Assembly (NCBI RefSeq): GCF_937996225.1
Contig: NZ_CALKTC010000030.1
Coordinates: forward strand, 1-35,813
DNA length: 35,813 nucleotides
From: an uncultured Campylobacter sp.
GTDB taxonomy: Bacteria; Campylobacterota; Campylobacteria; Campylobacterales; Campylobacteraceae
Reading direction: 5' to 3'
The position numbers were made by a program, and so were the translations under genes. This document shows positions 23,557 to 32,580 of the stretch, one piece after another (within the stretch, counting starts at the first letter, position 1; every line of letters starts with the position of its first letter). The notes under the pieces are model-generated. The model had not been told where the DNA came from, did no database searches, and was given only the letters and a program-made list of their open reading frames with translations.

Positions 23557-24096
23557 TTTAAATTTCTCATTTTGATTTCGTTTGAATTTAAACTTTTAAA
23601 TTTAACGCCGCAGCGCTTGCAGCGGGTTTTGCCGCGAGCTTTAAAATTTTAAATTTCATAGGCTACGTATTCACATTTAGGCGCGAATTTTATTTTTAAG
23701 CTTAGCTAATTTGAGTGGTGGCAAAACGGCAGCAAGGATGATCGCCACCAAATTTTATTTGCACGGCAAACCCAACAAGCAGCTTGCAAAACGCCGCACG
23801 GATTTTAAAATTTCAGCACTTTTATTCAGCTAGCAAGTCTTGCGCTTTACGTTTAAATTTTAAATTTCATCGCATAAATACAAAACCCGTTTACACGCGC
23901 ACTACGCAAGCAAATCTTTTAAATTTTACCGCTTACGCGCATTGATTTTTCGATAAATTTTGAAATTTAAAATTTGCGCGAGTTAGAATTTTGCCCGCAC
24001 TTTAAATTTTATCGCGCAGGCTGTGTTTGATAGCCGCACAGATCGTAAAAAGCAGCCTCTCTTACCCGCATAAAACGAACTCATAAAATTACCGAG
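23557..24096. other. Gene-free spacer upstream of dusB
   Basis: 540 bases of AAATTTTAAA-type sequence with no credible reading frame. A 7-bp inverted repeat (TGGTGGC at 23716-23722, GCCACCA at 23744-23750) is its only evident structure. Confidence 0.55.
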
Positions 24097-25098
24097 CTAA
24101 AATAACAGCGACGCAGGGACGTTTTTGCCGTTGTCTCGCAAAAATAGCAGAATTTTAAACTTCTCAAACTCGTCGCCGTCGGCGAGGCTTAGTTGCTCTC
24201 TAAACTCGTCGATCATGCCAAGCTCATATAGCGCGTACAGATATGCCTCGGTCGCTTCTTGATTCTCGTTTTTGAGCCGCTCGAAAAAGGCTTTGTATTG
24301 CTCTGGAGCGAGATGATTTTTTAGCTTTTTAGCAAAGCCGATAAAATCCTGCTCGCTAAATTTTTCATTATTTACGAGATCGAAAAGCTCCTCGCTACTG
24401 ATCTCAAAGCTCGCGTCATTCACCGCGCGATCCACTAAAATATTTACCTCGGCTATATCTTGAGGAATTTTATAGGCCTTGATCTTATCGTAGCTTCCTT
24501 TGGCAAGCGCTACGGCATAGGCTTTTTTAGTGATATTTTCGCTATAAACGCCCTTAGTTTTTAAAATTTCATACGCATATGCAGGCTCGGCGTCGAGGCG
24601 ATTGAGCTCGTTTTGCAAAAATAGTCCGTTATCTTTAGGCAGTTTATATTTTCGCAGATCCGCCACTTCGCCGTTTTTAACCTTCTCGATAACGCCTATG
24701 ACCTCTTTTAGATCCTCATTTTTGACATCTATTCCAGTGCTATCGTACCACGGAGATAAAATTTTAGTAAGCTCGCTCGGGTCTTTAAAATACTCGGTTT
24801 TGAAGTCTTTATTGGTATCAAGACCCAGCAAAACCTCTTTACTCATCGCATCGTATGCGCTTAGATCCTTTGCGATCGCCCTTTTTGTGCGGTAAAACGC
24901 AAAGCTGTGAAAAACGATATGAAAAATCGCCAAAATCATATATAAAATTAACGGCAGTATGATCCACACCGCCACAGGAAGCGTAAGCGTAAAACCGAAA
25001 AGCCCCAGTGTATAGCTACTGCTTTGCTGCGTAAAAACTAAAATCGCGACGATTGCGATATAGACGATCGAATATAAAAAGAATTGCTTGGTTTTCAT
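24097..25098 (-). CDS. Conserved Campylobacter membrane protein of unknown function
   Basis: A 333-residue protein with two N-terminal TM segments (residues 6-24 and 36-66) and a long, mainly helical hydrophilic region rich in Glu, Lys and Asp (residues 75-333). No catalytic motif is recognised. AGGAG lies 6 bases before the ATG, and the start is two bases past the dksA stop, so it belongs to the accD-rlmH-dksA operon. A similar gene sits beside dksA in C. jejuni (recalled from memory). Possible roles in envelope or stress physiology are unsupported. Confidence 0.8.
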   Translation of the reverse strand: MKTKQFFLYSIVYIAIVAILVFTQQSSSYTLGLFGFTLTLPVAVWIILPLILYMILAIFHIVFHSFAFYRTKRAIAKDLSAYDAMSKEVLLGLDTNKDFKTEYFKDPSELTKILSPWYDSTGIDVKNEDLKEVIGVIEKVKNGEVADLRKYKLPKDNGLFLQNELNRLDAEPAYAYEILKTKGVYSENITKKAYAVALAKGSYDKIKAYKIPQDIAEVNILVDRAVNDASFEISSEELFDLVNNEKFSEQDFIGFAKKLKNHLAPEQYKAFFERLKNENQEATEAYLYALYELGMIDEFREQLSLADGDEFEKFKILLFLRDNGKNVPASLLF

Positions 25099-25100
25099 AG

Positions 25101-25457
25101 CTAACTCCTATTTTGCTTTTCCGCCTGTTCCTTGCACGAAATGCACAATCTCGCCTCTGGATTTACCTTAAGACGCTCTAAGCTTATCTGCTCGCCGCAG
25201 CTCTCGCAAAGCCCATAAGTGCCGTTTTCGATACGTTTAAGCGCGCTTTCAATCTCTAAAAACGCCTTTTGTTGATTAACATTGAGCGAGTATTCGATGC
25301 TTAAATCCGTATTCATGCTCGCTACGTCAAAATCATCCGCAGCTTTATTTTCGCGCAATTCCGAAATTTCATTTACAGAGCTATTAATATTGGCGATGAG
25401 TTGCTCTCTTTTTTCTTCTAAAATTTTCTTGTAAAATTTCAACTCGTTTTTCTTCAT
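25101..25457 (-). CDS. dksA: DksA-family RNA polymerase-binding regulator
   Basis: A 118-residue DksA/TraR protein that works with ppGpp at RNA polymerase to adjust transcription of rRNA and amino acid genes. The N-terminal coiled coil carries the tip motif DxxDxA (Asp41, Asp44, Ala46). The C-terminal zinc finger has Cys84, Cys87, Cys105 and Cys108. Shorter than E. coli DksA (151), as usual in this group. AAAGGGAAAG precedes the ATG; it begins 9 bases after rlmH. Confidence 0.94.
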   Translation of the reverse strand: MKKNELKFYKKILEEKREQLIANINSSVNEISELRENKAADDFDVASMNTDLSIEYSLNVNQQKAFLEIESALKRIENGTYGLCESCGEQISLERLKVNPEARLCISCKEQAEKQNRS

Positions 25458-25466
25458 TCTTTCCCT

Positions 25467-25919
25467 TTATTTGTGATATGGATGGTTTGCGTTAATGCAC
25501 AGCGCGCGAAAAATTTGCTCAAAGAGCAAAAGTTTAGCGATTTTATGCGCTAACGTAAGCCTGCTAAGACTGATTATTTTATCGGCTTTTACCTTAAAAT
25601 TTTCACTAAGCCCATAAGCGCCGCCGATGAAAAACGACACGCTACTTTTATCCTTTAGCATACTCGCAAATTCCACACTATCTAGCTCCTGCCCGCGCTC
25701 ATCCAAAGCTACGACGTAGCCGCTAAGGCGCGGCAGATAAATTTCATCGTACGCCCTAAGCGCTAGCTCAGCAGATGTGCTTTGCGCGCGAGCGATATTA
25801 GCATTAAAAAACGTCTCATCTCGCACCGCGGCAAATTTAGCCGCCATTTTTTTATAATCGCTTATCGCGCCTGCGAACTCGTCCGCGCCCTTTTGGATGG
25901 AATTTACCGTTATCTGCAC
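25467..25919 (-). CDS. rlmH: 23S rRNA pseudouridine-1915 N3-methyltransferase RlmH
   Basis: A 150-residue SPOUT-class methyltransferase that modifies pseudouridine 1915 in helix 69 of 23S rRNA. The SAM-binding trefoil knot appears as FFIGGAYGLSE and ISLSRLTLAHKIAKLLLFEQIFRA, ending in NHPYHK, the usual C-terminus. It starts at GTG, whose first G is the last base of the accD TAG stop, a one-base overlap typical of coupled genes. Confidence 0.95.
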   Translation of the reverse strand: MQITVNSIQKGADEFAGAISDYKKMAAKFAAVRDETFFNANIARAQSTSAELALRAYDEIYLPRLSGYVVALDERGQELDSVEFASMLKDKSSVSFFIGGAYGLSENFKVKADKIISLSRLTLAHKIAKLLLFEQIFRALCINANHPYHK

Positions 25920-26818
25920 TACTCTTCGCTTCCCTCTTCGTGCAGCGATTTGTCACTCGTGTCGTCAATCTGCACAGCGTTTTTGCTCAGCACGTTGATT
26001 ATATCGCTTAGATACTGCCTCATCTCGGCTCTAGGAACGATCGCATCAATTAATCCGTGCTCGAGCAGAAATTCCGATCTTTGAAAGCCCTCCGGCAGAT
26101 CCGCGCCGATAGTTTGCTTGATGACGCGCTGTCCGGCAAAGCCGATAAGAGCGCCGGGCTCTGCGATGATGATATCTCCCAGCCACGCAAAGGACGCGCT
26201 CACGCCGCCCATCGTAGGATCGGTAAGAATAGATATGAAAGGAATTTTATGCTCGGATAAAATTTTAAGCGCGGCAGAGGTTTTGCTCATCTGCATTAGC
26301 GAAAAGGTGCTTTCTTGCATCCTAGCACCACCGCTTGCGCTTACGATGATTAGCGGCTCGTTTTTATCGAGGCTACGCTTTACGGCACGCACGATCTTTT
26401 CGCCCTCCACGGAGCCCAGGCTTCCGCCCATGAAGTTAAAATCAAACACCACGAGCTGAATTTTTTGGCGACTTATAGCGCCCTCGCCCGCGATCACCGC
26501 ACTAAACCTGCCCGTTTTTTCCTTGCTCTCGGAGATGCGCTTTTTGTAGGATTTTTTATCGACGAATTTTAGTGGATCAACGGGCTGCAAATTTTGATCG
26601 TACTCCACGAAAGAGCCTTCGTCGCAGATCAGATCGATGCGAGCCTGCGCGTCAAAACGAAGGTGATAGTTACACTTGGGGCAAACGCTATGATTTTGCT
26701 CGACCTCTTTGCAATACATCAATGCGCCACATCCCGGGCACTTTATCCAGTGCGTAGGAGCTTCGCTCGGCGCAGGTTGCGTCCTACGTATTTTTGAAAA
26801 TAGATCTCCAAAATTCAT
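25919..26818 (-). CDS. accD: Acetyl-CoA carboxylase carboxyltransferase subunit beta
   Basis: A 299-residue subunit of the acetyl-CoA carboxylase carboxyltransferase, making malonyl-CoA for fatty acid synthesis. The N-terminal zinc ribbon has Cys27, Cys30, Cys46 and Cys49. The crotonase-fold part has SASGGARMQEST and LTDPTMGGVSASFAWLGD. GGAAATCAT precedes the ATG. It is the first gene of the accD-rlmH-dksA-membrane protein operon and is divergent from recO. Confidence 0.97.
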   Translation of the reverse strand: MNFGDLFSKIRRTQPAPSEAPTHWIKCPGCGALMYCKEVEQNHSVCPKCNYHLRFDAQARIDLICDEGSFVEYDQNLQPVDPLKFVDKKSYKKRISESKEKTGRFSAVIAGEGAISRQKIQLVVFDFNFMGGSLGSVEGEKIVRAVKRSLDKNEPLIIVSASGGARMQESTFSLMQMSKTSAALKILSEHKIPFISILTDPTMGGVSASFAWLGDIIIAEPGALIGFAGQRVIKQTIGADLPEGFQRSEFLLEHGLIDAIVPRAEMRQYLSDIINVLSKNAVQIDDTSDKSLHEEGSEE

Positions 26819-26899
26819 ATGATTTCCTTTAAATTCTATGAAATGAAACTTTTGATTATAACCTAAAATTCTTTATTTAAATTTATATGTGAATTTCGC

Positions 26900-26905
26900 T
26901 AAAAT
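26900..26905 (+). promoter_or_regulatory. -10 element placing the recO transcript start at its ATG
   Basis: TAAAAT ends six bases before the recO ATG at 26912. No purine-rich ribosome-binding site intervenes, so a leaderless mRNA is plausible. Confidence 0.4.
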
Positions 26906-26911
26906 AGAAAA

Positions 26912-27526
26912 ATGCAAGGATTTATATTAAAAACGACCAAAGTTAGGGATGAGGACTGCATCGTAGACGTGCTAAGCGAAAGTGCGCTCGTGCGTGCGTA
27001 CCGCTTTTACGGCGCGCGCCATTCAAACATCATCCAGGGCTATAAGATCGACTTCGAACTCTCGCAAAATCAAAACTTCCTCCCTCGTCTTAGCGGCGTG
27101 ATGCATCTGGGATACTCGTGGCTCGGAAACCGCGAGAAGCTTTTGTTTTGGCAGCAGTTTATGCGGCTTTTGCACGCGCATCTAAAAGATGCCGAGCATC
27201 TGGATAAATTCTATTACGAGCTGCTAAACCACGCTGCTATGCGCTTTGGCAAACAAAATCCGCGTCGCATAATCGTAGAAAGCTACGCCGAAATTTTAAA
27301 ATTTGAGGGGCGGTTGCACGACGAGCCATATTGTTTTTTATGCGACGAAGAAATTTTAGAAAATATCGCGCTATGCCGCGGCTTTTTGCCCGCGCACGAG
27401 CATTGCACGCAAAGAGCGGGCTTTGCGCAGGATGAAATTTTAGAATTTTTACGAAGCAAAAAGACACTAAATTTAAACGACGAAACGGTAGAGAGGCTCT
27501 ACGACATAACGCTTGAGGGACTTTGA
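26912..27526 (+). CDS. recO: Recombination mediator RecO
   Basis: A 204-residue epsilonproteobacterial RecO that loads RecA onto single-stranded DNA with RecR. The OB-fold N-terminus (MQGFILKTTKVRDEDCIVDVLS) and RFYGARHSNIIQGYKIDFEL are characteristic; a cysteine set (CFLCDEE, CRGF, EHC) lies around residues 140-170. It is shorter than E. coli RecO, as is usual for the group. No Shine-Dalgarno sequence is seen before the ATG. Confidence 0.9.
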   Translation: MQGFILKTTKVRDEDCIVDVLSESALVRAYRFYGARHSNIIQGYKIDFELSQNQNFLPRLSGVMHLGYSWLGNREKLLFWQQFMRLLHAHLKDAEHLDKFYYELLNHAAMRFGKQNPRRIIVESYAEILKFEGRLHDEPYCFLCDEEILENIALCRGFLPAHEHCTQRAGFAQDEILEFLRSKKTLNLNDETVERLYDITLEGL

Positions 27527-27696
27527 TCTGTAGCGCGTTTGATGTGGACGTAAAATTTCAAAGCTTGGGTGCTAAATTTTAAAATTCAGCAGAATTTCAA
27601 AATTTTATGAACGGATGATTTTGTACTTTATCTGCCTTTTCTCGCGCAAAGCCAAACAATCGCATTGCGCGGGGTTTGCATTAAATTTTAACTAAA

Positions 27697-28263
27697 CTAG
27701 CTAAAAAGCTTTTTCATCGCCTTAAAAAACATTGCGGTGAGCGGATTTGATTTACCTGAGACCTTTGCGATCCAGCTCTCGTAGGTTTCGCCTTTGCTCT
27801 TTAAAAAGTCCACGAGCGCCTTTTGGCTAGCCTGCATACCGCCGTTTCTTTCAGCATCCAGCAATGCCCTATAAATTGGCTCTATAGTTTCGATCGCGGA
27901 TCTTGGTGGAGCCTTGCGAAATGCCGTGTATTCGGTGATCTGCCCTGTTACAGGGTCTTTTTTAGAAGTAAATTCCGTAATGACCCAATAAAAGCGCCCA
28001 TCTTTGGCTAAATTTTTAACCACGGCGGTAAAATCCTTGCCTTGTTGTATCGTATCCCACATGAGCTTAAACGCTATGCGCGGCATGTCCGGATGTCGGA
28101 TGATGTTATGTGGCTGCCCCAAAAGCTCAAGCTCACTATAGCCGCAAATCATACAAAAATACGGATTTGCAAACGTGATAATGCCCTTTGGATCGGTTTT
28201 GGAAACGATATAGCGCTTCTCATCTAGTTTGATTTCCTGATTAATCGGAGTTGGTCTTTGCAT
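27697..28263 (-). CDS. PAS domain signalling protein (Aer/CetB-like)
   Basis: A 188-residue soluble protein with one PAS domain (residues 15-120). ISKTDPKGIITFANPYFCMICGYSELELLGQPHNIIRHPDM is characteristic of the FAD-binding PAS of Aer, in pieces: IRHPDMP near 55-61, then MWDTIQQGKDFTAVVKN and GRFYWVITEFT. No methyl-accepting or TM part is present, as in the CetB energy-taxis proteins of Campylobacter, where PAS and signalling modules are separate polypeptides. The C-terminal 65 residues are helical. GGA lies 7 bases before the ATG. No receptor gene of the CetA type is adjacent. Confidence 0.82.
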   Translation of the reverse strand: MQRPTPINQEIKLDEKRYIVSKTDPKGIITFANPYFCMICGYSELELLGQPHNIIRHPDMPRIAFKLMWDTIQQGKDFTAVVKNLAKDGRFYWVITEFTSKKDPVTGQITEYTAFRKAPPRSAIETIEPIYRALLDAERNGGMQASQKALVDFLKSKGETYESWIAKVSGKSNPLTAMFFKAMKKLFS

Positions 28264-28384
28264 TTTTAATCCTTTGCTTAAAAATTTATTGCAGAGTATA
28301 TAAAATTTTTCTTTTCAGAAATATTAAATTTTCGTTAAATTTTTATAAATGTTAAATCTTTAAGTGAATTTTTAAAATTTAATG

Positions 28385-28390
28385 TATAAT
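28385..28390 (+). promoter_or_regulatory. -10 element of the MFS transporter gene
   Basis: TATAAT in an AT-rich region, 30 bases before the TTG start, with AAAAGG between. Confidence 0.55.
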
Positions 28391-28419
28391 CTCAAATCAA
28401 AATTTCAAAAGGCAGCGCG

Positions 28420-29652
28420 TTGAAAAATCCCTTCCTATCGCTTAAATACTCAAATTTTAGAATTTATTGGATCGGGATGAACCTCTCGCTGATCGGTTCT
28501 TGGATGCAAAGCGTCGCACTGCCGTGGCTAGTGCTAAGCATCACTGCAGACGCTTTTAAGGTCAGCCTCGTAGCTGCGGCGAGGTTCTTGCCCGCGCTAC
28601 TTTTCACGCCGTTTTCCGGTGTACTGCTCGATAAGTTTAATCGCAAAAAGATCCTTTTGCTCGCTCAAATAGGCATGGCGGTGACCGCCTCAATTTTCGC
28701 GGTTATGAGCTTTTGCGAGCTATATTCTTTCGGCAAAATTTTATTTTGCGCTTTTGCAAGCGGCATCTTTACCAGCATGGATGCCCCGAGCCGTCAGTCG
28801 ATGGTAAAAGACCTCATCGACTCGCCCCGCGATCTAGCCAACGCCATAGCGTTAAATTCTATGTCCTTTAACGTCGCTCGCATTGCAGGACCCGCACTTG
28901 CGGGGATCGTGATGGCGCTGTGGGGCGTGGGCTTTTGCTTTTTATTCAACGCGCTTAGCTTTTTAGGTATCATCGTTTCGCTGTTTTTCATAAAAATTCC
29001 GCCATCCGTTACTGCGCTATCTAGCAGAAGCGGAGGCGTTTTTGCCTCGATCGGTGCTGGAATTTCGTATGTCTTGCACAAAAAAATTCTAAGCGAGCTA
29101 ATGATAATAGTGCTTATCGTAGCGACGCTGGTGCCAAATTACAACGTAACAATCTCGGCGCTTGTTAAGCTTAGCCTAGATGCGGATGAGCGAAGCTTTG
29201 GATATTTGATGTCGGCTCTAGGCATGGGAGCCTTTTGCGGCGCGCTTTTCGTAGCAATTTTTGATAAACTTGGCATCCGCAAAATCAGATCGTGTGCGAT
29301 CGCTATGGGAGTGAGCTTAGCTCTTACTGGGGCTGCGAATTCCTTCGCATGGGTCGCAGCAGGGCTTGCCGTAACTGGATTTCTTTTCGTAATCACAAAC
29401 TCAAGCATCAACTCCACCGTGCAAATGCACGTAAGCAACGAATTTCGCGGGCGCGTGCTTAGCTTATACGCGCTATTTTTAATAGGTAGTACGCCATTTG
29501 GAGCGCTCATATCGGGATTTTTTACCGAGCTATTAGGCGCTCGCGTAGCCCTTGCGATCTGCGGCGCAATTAGCATTTTGCTACTGCTGGCGCTATTTTA
29601 CGGCTTTAAAATACGGCGCAGGACGCATTTTATCTTTCGAGATAAAGTCTAA
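28420..29652 (+). CDS. MFS transporter, EntS/DHA3-like exporter
   Basis: A 410-residue major facilitator with about twelve TM helices. The start (FRIYWIGMNLSLIGSWMQSVALPWLVL) and the loop GVLLDKFNRKKIL between TM2 and TM3 match the EntS/MFS_3 branch, which exports siderophores or drugs; so does SRQSMVKDLIDSPRDLANAIALNSMSFN in smaller parts. Substrate not predictable. Translation begins at TTG (28420) with AAGG 7 bases ahead; the next Met is 19 residues in, inside the first TM. It precedes the Psr operon by 85 bases. Confidence 0.88.
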   Translation: MKNPFLSLKYSNFRIYWIGMNLSLIGSWMQSVALPWLVLSITADAFKVSLVAAARFLPALLFTPFSGVLLDKFNRKKILLLAQIGMAVTASIFAVMSFCELYSFGKILFCAFASGIFTSMDAPSRQSMVKDLIDSPRDLANAIALNSMSFNVARIAGPALAGIVMALWGVGFCFLFNALSFLGIIVSLFFIKIPPSVTALSSRSGGVFASIGAGISYVLHKKILSELMIIVLIVATLVPNYNVTISALVKLSLDADERSFGYLMSALGMGAFCGALFVAIFDKLGIRKIRSCAIAMGVSLALTGAANSFAWVAAGLAVTGFLFVITNSSINSTVQMHVSNEFRGRVLSLYALFLIGSTPFGALISGFFTELLGARVALAICGAISILLLLALFYGFKIRRRTHFIFRDKV

Positions 29653-29737
29653 GCCAAAAGCTGCATTATCAAAATTAACCTTATTTTTACGATGGGATTT
29701 TAGAATTTTCGCCAAAATTCAAAGGTAAGGAGTTTTT

Positions 29738-32002
29738 ATGAATAGACGAAATTTCTTAAAAAGCACCGCCGCGATCGGCACGCTAGCGACGTTAAATCTA
29801 AATTTAAACGCTAGCGCGGTCACTGGCGGGACGGAAAAGAAAGTCGCCAGCGTCTGCGAGATGTGCTCCTCGCGCTGTCCTATCGAAGTGACCGTCAAAG
29901 ACGGCCGCGGCGCTCTCATCGAGGGCAACCACAGGTTTGCAAACAAAACCTCCGTCTGCGCTCGCGGCGGAGCGGGCATCAATCAGCTCTACGACGATCA
30001 AAGGCTCATTAAGCCGCTCATTCGCGTGGGCGAGCGCGGCGAGGGTAAATTTAAAGAGGCGAGCTGGGACGAGGCGCTTAAAATTTGCGCGCAGAGACTA
30101 GACGAGATTTCGCAAAAATACGGCCCGCAAAGCGTAGTTTTTACATCCAAAACGGGCGAACACCACACCCAGATGATGAATTTCGCCTGTGCATACGGCA
30201 GCCCGAATATCTACTCGCACTGGTCCTGTTGCCCGGTCACCTACAATATCGCCGTGCCGCACACTTTCGGCGCCAATATGCAAAGAGACTACGGCGACGC
30301 AAAATACATCGTAAATTTCGGCCACAATCTCTTTGAGGGCATCGACATCTCAAAAACTAAAAAGCTTGCAAAAGCCGCGAGCAGAGAGGACGTAAAGCTT
30401 TTGGTCCTCGATCCGCGCTTTAGCACCGTAGCTTCCAAAGCCGATGAGTGGTTGCCGATAAAGCCTGGAACCGACGCGGCGTTCGTGATGGCGCTGATTC
30501 ACGTCTGGTTGCGCGATAACAAATACGACAAAAAATTTGTCGAAAAATACACCGTAGGGTTAGAGGAGCTAAGGCAGTCCGTGAAGGATACGACGCCGCT
30601 TTGGCAAGAGGGCATCACGGGCATCAAGGCAGACAAGATCGAGCGCATCGCAAATGAAATTTACGCCGCGGCTCCCGCAGTCATAATCGATTGGGGTCAT
30701 AAAACCACGACCGCCAAAGCCGAATACGTCCGCACACGCGCCATCGCGATCGCAAACGCGCTGATGGGAAACGTCGAGAGAAAGGGCGGGATCTACTTCT
30801 CGAAGGACTCTAAAACCTTCAACACGCTCTGCAAAGAGGATCTATTCCCTACCATCTCGAACCCGGATAAAAATTTTAAAATTCCAAAGACCGCGCGCAT
30901 CGACGGCTGCGGCGAAGAAGGTAGCGAAAATTTCTTCGTGCCGCGCAAACACGGCGTTTTGATGCAGATCGCGCCTACGATTTTAAGCGAAAAACCGTAT
31001 CCGGTAAAAGGCTGGGTCAGCACGCGCTTTAACCATCTCATCAACGTTGCGGGCGTGGATAAGAGCGTAGAGGCGATCAAAAAGCTAGACTTCGTGCTCG
31101 CAATCGACGTGTATATGAGCGACTTCGCGTGCCTAGCCGACGTGATCTTGCCCGAATCCACGTATTTGGAGCGTGATGAGTCGATTCAAAACAAAGGCGG
31201 CACCGCGCCGGGATTTGTGATGCGAAACAAAGCCGTCGAGCCGGTGGGCGATACGAAGTGCGGCTATGAAATTTTTAGAGAACTTGCGAGAGTGATGAAG
31301 ATCGATCAGGACTACACTTGGAACAACATCGACGAATACCGCATGCAGCAAGCCAAAGGCAACGCCGAGCTGATCGCAAATTTAATCAAAAACGGCTACG
31401 TAAGCTACAAAGTGCCGAAGCTGTATTACCGAGAGCCGAAGCTCGTGGCTAAATTTATCGATAAATATCCTGCTGCGGCGGAGTTCGTGGACGAAAACGG
31501 CGAGATGAGCTCTCAGATGAAATTTAAAACCCCGAGCGGCAAGATCGAGCTTTTCGCGCCGAAAGTGGAGGAGCTTTTCGCGGGATACGGCTGCTTAAAC
31601 ACCGAGGGTATGGACGTATTCGGCGGGCACAAATACTGCCTGATGACCGGCAAGACCGCGCTTCACACCAACGGCCACACTCAAAATGTCAAAATTTTAA
31701 ACGATATGATGAGCGAATCGCCGGTTTGGATCAGCCCAGCTTCTGCAAAAGCGGAGGGGCTAAAGACGGGCGATATCGTGAAGCTCAAAAATAAATTCGG
31801 CGAGCAAAAGGCTAAAATTTTCGTCACGCAAGGCATCAGGGACGATTGCCTATTTTTATACCACGGCTTTGGGCACGTAAGCCCCGGGCTAAAGCGCACG
31901 AACGGCGCAGGCACCAACCAAAGCGTCCTTCTCGATCCCGCTGCGGGTCCTGTGGTAAGCACGATGGTAACCAACGTCGGCGTCGATATAGTTAAAATTT
32001 GA
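29738..32002 (+). CDS. psrA: Molybdopterin polysulfide/thiosulfate reductase catalytic subunit (PsrA/PhsA)
   Basis: A 754-residue periplasmic molybdoenzyme of the DMSO reductase superfamily. The Tat signal is MNRRNFLKST with cleavage near ASA at residues 25-27. The [4Fe-4S] ligands are Cys40, Cys43, Cys47 and Cys74; the molybdenum-ligand Cys is 164 or 165 in SHWSCCPV. Later motifs LDPRFS and LPESTYLERDE fit the PsrA/PhsA group, as does the C-terminal molydopterin-binding domain with TGKTALHTNGHTQN. It reduces polysulfide, thiosulfate or tetrathionate with quinol electrons; the exact substrate is not decidable from sequence. AAGGAG precedes the ATG. Fe-S and membrane subunits follow at once. 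Confidence 0.92.
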   Translation: MNRRNFLKSTAAIGTLATLNLNLNASAVTGGTEKKVASVCEMCSSRCPIEVTVKDGRGALIEGNHRFANKTSVCARGGAGINQLYDDQRLIKPLIRVGERGEGKFKEASWDEALKICAQRLDEISQKYGPQSVVFTSKTGEHHTQMMNFACAYGSPNIYSHWSCCPVTYNIAVPHTFGANMQRDYGDAKYIVNFGHNLFEGIDISKTKKLAKAASREDVKLLVLDPRFSTVASKADEWLPIKPGTDAAFVMALIHVWLRDNKYDKKFVEKYTVGLEELRQSVKDTTPLWQEGITGIKADKIERIANEIYAAAPAVIIDWGHKTTTAKAEYVRTRAIAIANALMGNVERKGGIYFSKDSKTFNTLCKEDLFPTISNPDKNFKIPKTARIDGCGEEGSENFFVPRKHGVLMQIAPTILSEKPYPVKGWVSTRFNHLINVAGVDKSVEAIKKLDFVLAIDVYMSDFACLADVILPESTYLERDESIQNKGGTAPGFVMRNKAVEPVGDTKCGYEIFRELARVMKIDQDYTWNNIDEYRMQQAKGNAELIANLIKNGYVSYKVPKLYYREPKLVAKFIDKYPAAAEFVDENGEMSSQMKFKTPSGKIELFAPKVEELFAGYGCLNTEGMDVFGGHKYCLMTGKTALHTNGHTQNVKILNDMMSESPVWISPASAKAEGLKTGDIVKLKNKFGEQKAKIFVTQGIRDDCLFLYHGFGHVSPGLKRTNGAGTNQSVLLDPAAGPVVSTMVTNVGVDIVKI

Positions 32003-32013
32003 AAGGGGCGGTT

Positions 32014-32580
32014 ATGAAAAAACTCATAATGATTCACGACGAAAATTTATGTATAGGTTGCCAAGCCTGTTCGGTTGCGTGTAGGAACGAAAACGGCGTA
32101 CCGAGCGGCGTTTATAGACTGCAGGTGCACGGCAAAACAAGCGGCGTTTTTCCGAATTTAAAACTTGATTATTCGCGCGCCAGCTGCGTTATGTGCGAGG
32201 ATAGCCCCTGCGTGGATGTCTGCCCTACGGGAGCGAGCTTTAAAACCAAAGACGGCGTAACGCTCATAGACGAGAGGCTTTGCGTCAGCTGCAAATACTG
32301 CATCCTGGCCTGTCCTTACGACGCCAGATTTGTCGATCCTATCACTCACGCTATCGGCAAATGCACCTTTTGCTACACTAACCGCACTAGCAAAGGTTTG
32401 CAGCCCGCCTGCGTAAGCGTGTGCCCAACAGATGCTTTAACTTTCGGCGACGTAAATGACGTAAATTCCGAGGTAAGCAAGCTGCTAGCCAAAACAAGCG
32501 TAGAATATCCAAAAGTATATCTAAACACCAAGCCGCGTCTAGCGAATATCAAAAACAAAAAAGGAGGACGCTATGAATAA
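32014..32580 (+). CDS. psrB: Fe-S electron transfer subunit (PsrB/PhsB)
   Basis: A 188-residue ferredoxin-like subunit carrying four [4Fe-4S] clusters. The cysteine motifs are in order: CIGCQACSVAC, CVMCEDSPCVDVCP, CVSCKYCILACP and CTFC...CVSVCP. It passes electrons from the membrane subunit to the molybdenum subunit. The ATG at 32014 has AAAGGGG 6 bases ahead and directly precedes the first cluster motif; a TTG five codons earlier is less likely. It overlaps the membrane subunit gene by eight bases. Confidence 0.93.
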   Translation: MKKLIMIHDENLCIGCQACSVACRNENGVPSGVYRLQVHGKTSGVFPNLKLDYSRASCVMCEDSPCVDVCPTGASFKTKDGVTLIDERLCVSCKYCILACPYDARFVDPITHAIGKCTFCYTNRTSKGLQPACVSVCPTDALTFGDVNDVNSEVSKLLAKTSVEYPKVYLNTKPRLANIKNKKGGRYE

